Assembly: GCF_000739575.1 (NCBI RefSeq)
Contig: NZ_BBJO01000039.1
Location: 1 to 64,000 of the forward strand
Length of the DNA: 64,000 nt
Direction of reading: 5' to 3'
Source of the DNA: Halobellus rufus
Lineage (GTDB): Archaea; Halobacteriota; Halobacteria; Halobacteriales; Haloferacaceae
The translations under genes were made by a program, and so were the position numbers. Position 1 is the stretch's first letter; the number at the start of each line of letters is the position of its first letter. This document shows, piece after piece, positions 63,857-64,000 of this stretch. The notes below the pieces were generated by a model that saw only the letters and a program-made list of their open reading frames with translations, was not told where the DNA came from and searched no databases.

Positions 63857-64000
63857 TCAACAGCTGTCCAAGAACTCGTTCAGCTCTTGGAATTGCTCCG
63901 CAGAGAGAATGATCTCGGTGTCGAACGCATCGAATCGCTCGAAGTCGTCGTCGATCGTCAATACGGTGTTCACCCCTTCGGTGATCGCTATCTGTGCGTA
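63857..64000 (-). CDS. PIN-domain-like toxin, C-terminal end (start outside window)
   Basis: The minus-strand frame from the right edge reads AQIAITEGVNTVLTIDDDFE, then RFDAFDTEIILSAEQFQELN and EFLDSC, stopping at 63857. The TVLTIDDDFER block is the late acidic motif of VapC-type PIN ribonucleases, where the Asp residues bind metal. The stop codon lies in the terminal sequence of the IS right end, so the insertion may have changed the last residues. Upstream antitoxin not visible. Confidence 0.65.
   Translation of the reverse strand, partial: YAQIAITEGVNTVLTIDDDFERFDAFDTEIILSAEQFQELNEFLDSC

Larger units (their letters stand above)
62030..63861 (+). mobile_element. Complete IS605-type element (tnpA-tnpB)
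   Basis: Left-end hairpin ACCCCCG...CGGGGGT (62038-62059), intact tnpA and tnpB, right-end hairpin CCCGCGTCTTCAGGCGCGGG (63831-63850) and terminus GGAGGAGGTCAAC at about 63861. Both proteins look complete, so this copy is probably active. A TATA-like TATTAATA (62128-62135) lies about 30 bp before the tnpA ATG. Confidence 0.8.

Noticed and set aside
1-64000. tRNA or rRNA genes
   Set aside because: I looked for cloverleaf-like segments and rRNA conserved blocks and saw none; small tRNAs could still be missed by eye.

Overview
This window is chromosomal DNA from a halophilic archaeon (class Halobacteria). The evidence is acidic proteomes, PGF-type surface proteins with Thr-rich stalks, TATA-led near-leaderless genes, and haloarchaeal families: TrmB, the MoxR/DUF58/DUF4350/DUF4129/DUF1616 set, a salactin/volactin-type actin, PRC-barrel, AglQ-like, and IS1341/IS5-type ISH elements. 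The moderate GC content and visible AT-rich island suggest a Haloferacales relative, but the genus cannot be fixed from the sequence alone.

Region 1 (1-19.9 kb) is mostly conserved backbone. It holds the tail of a TnpB element, a nitronate monooxygenase, a TrmB regulator, two large surface proteins, and a divergent MoxR-DUF58 supercluster (6.5-19.8 kb). A MacB-type ABC exporter (one ATPase, two FtsX-like permeases) sits inside the supercluster, which probably works in the envelope. Region 2 (19.9-29.4 kb) is broken up by IS200/IS605/IS1341 elements. Among them lie an actin homologue, zinc-ribbon and PRC-barrel proteins, and broken genes including a truncated PanB-like ORF overlapping a glycosyltransferase.

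Region 3 (about 30.3-52.6 kb) is an AT-rich glycan island. It carries a nucleotide-sugar dehydrogenase, several glycosyltransferases, a DUF354 protein, an AglQ-like protein, an asparagine-synthase-like protein, a flippase, and a complete neuC-neuA-neuB set for a nonulosonic (sialic-acid-like) sugar. A convergent minus-strand group follows: a GT-B candidate nonulosonate transferase, a hexapeptide acetyltransferase, a large membrane protein, and a 625-residue homologue of vertebrate CMP-N-acetylneuraminate hydroxylase (CMAH). The CMAH-like protein has a Rieske domain, a metallo-beta-lactamase-type domain, and an extra C-terminal DUF1858-like domain. UDP-GlcNAc supply genes (glmU-like, glmS) lie just beyond, at 54.4-57.4 kb. 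Together these could make UDP-GlcNAc, convert it to ManNAc, form a CMP-nonulosonate, hydroxylate it (CMAH-like), and transfer and export it on a surface glycan. This is the most interesting system in the window.

Region 4 (57.4-64 kb) is accessory. It has a decayed TnpB right end that may still encode a guide-RNA scaffold, a TumE/TumA-like toxin-antitoxin pair, a 780-residue protein with a PD-(D/E)XK-like nuclease signature, repeat-rich intergenic DNA, an intact tnpA-tnpB element, and the C-terminal end of a PIN-domain-like gene. I saw no rRNA, tRNA or CRISPR array.
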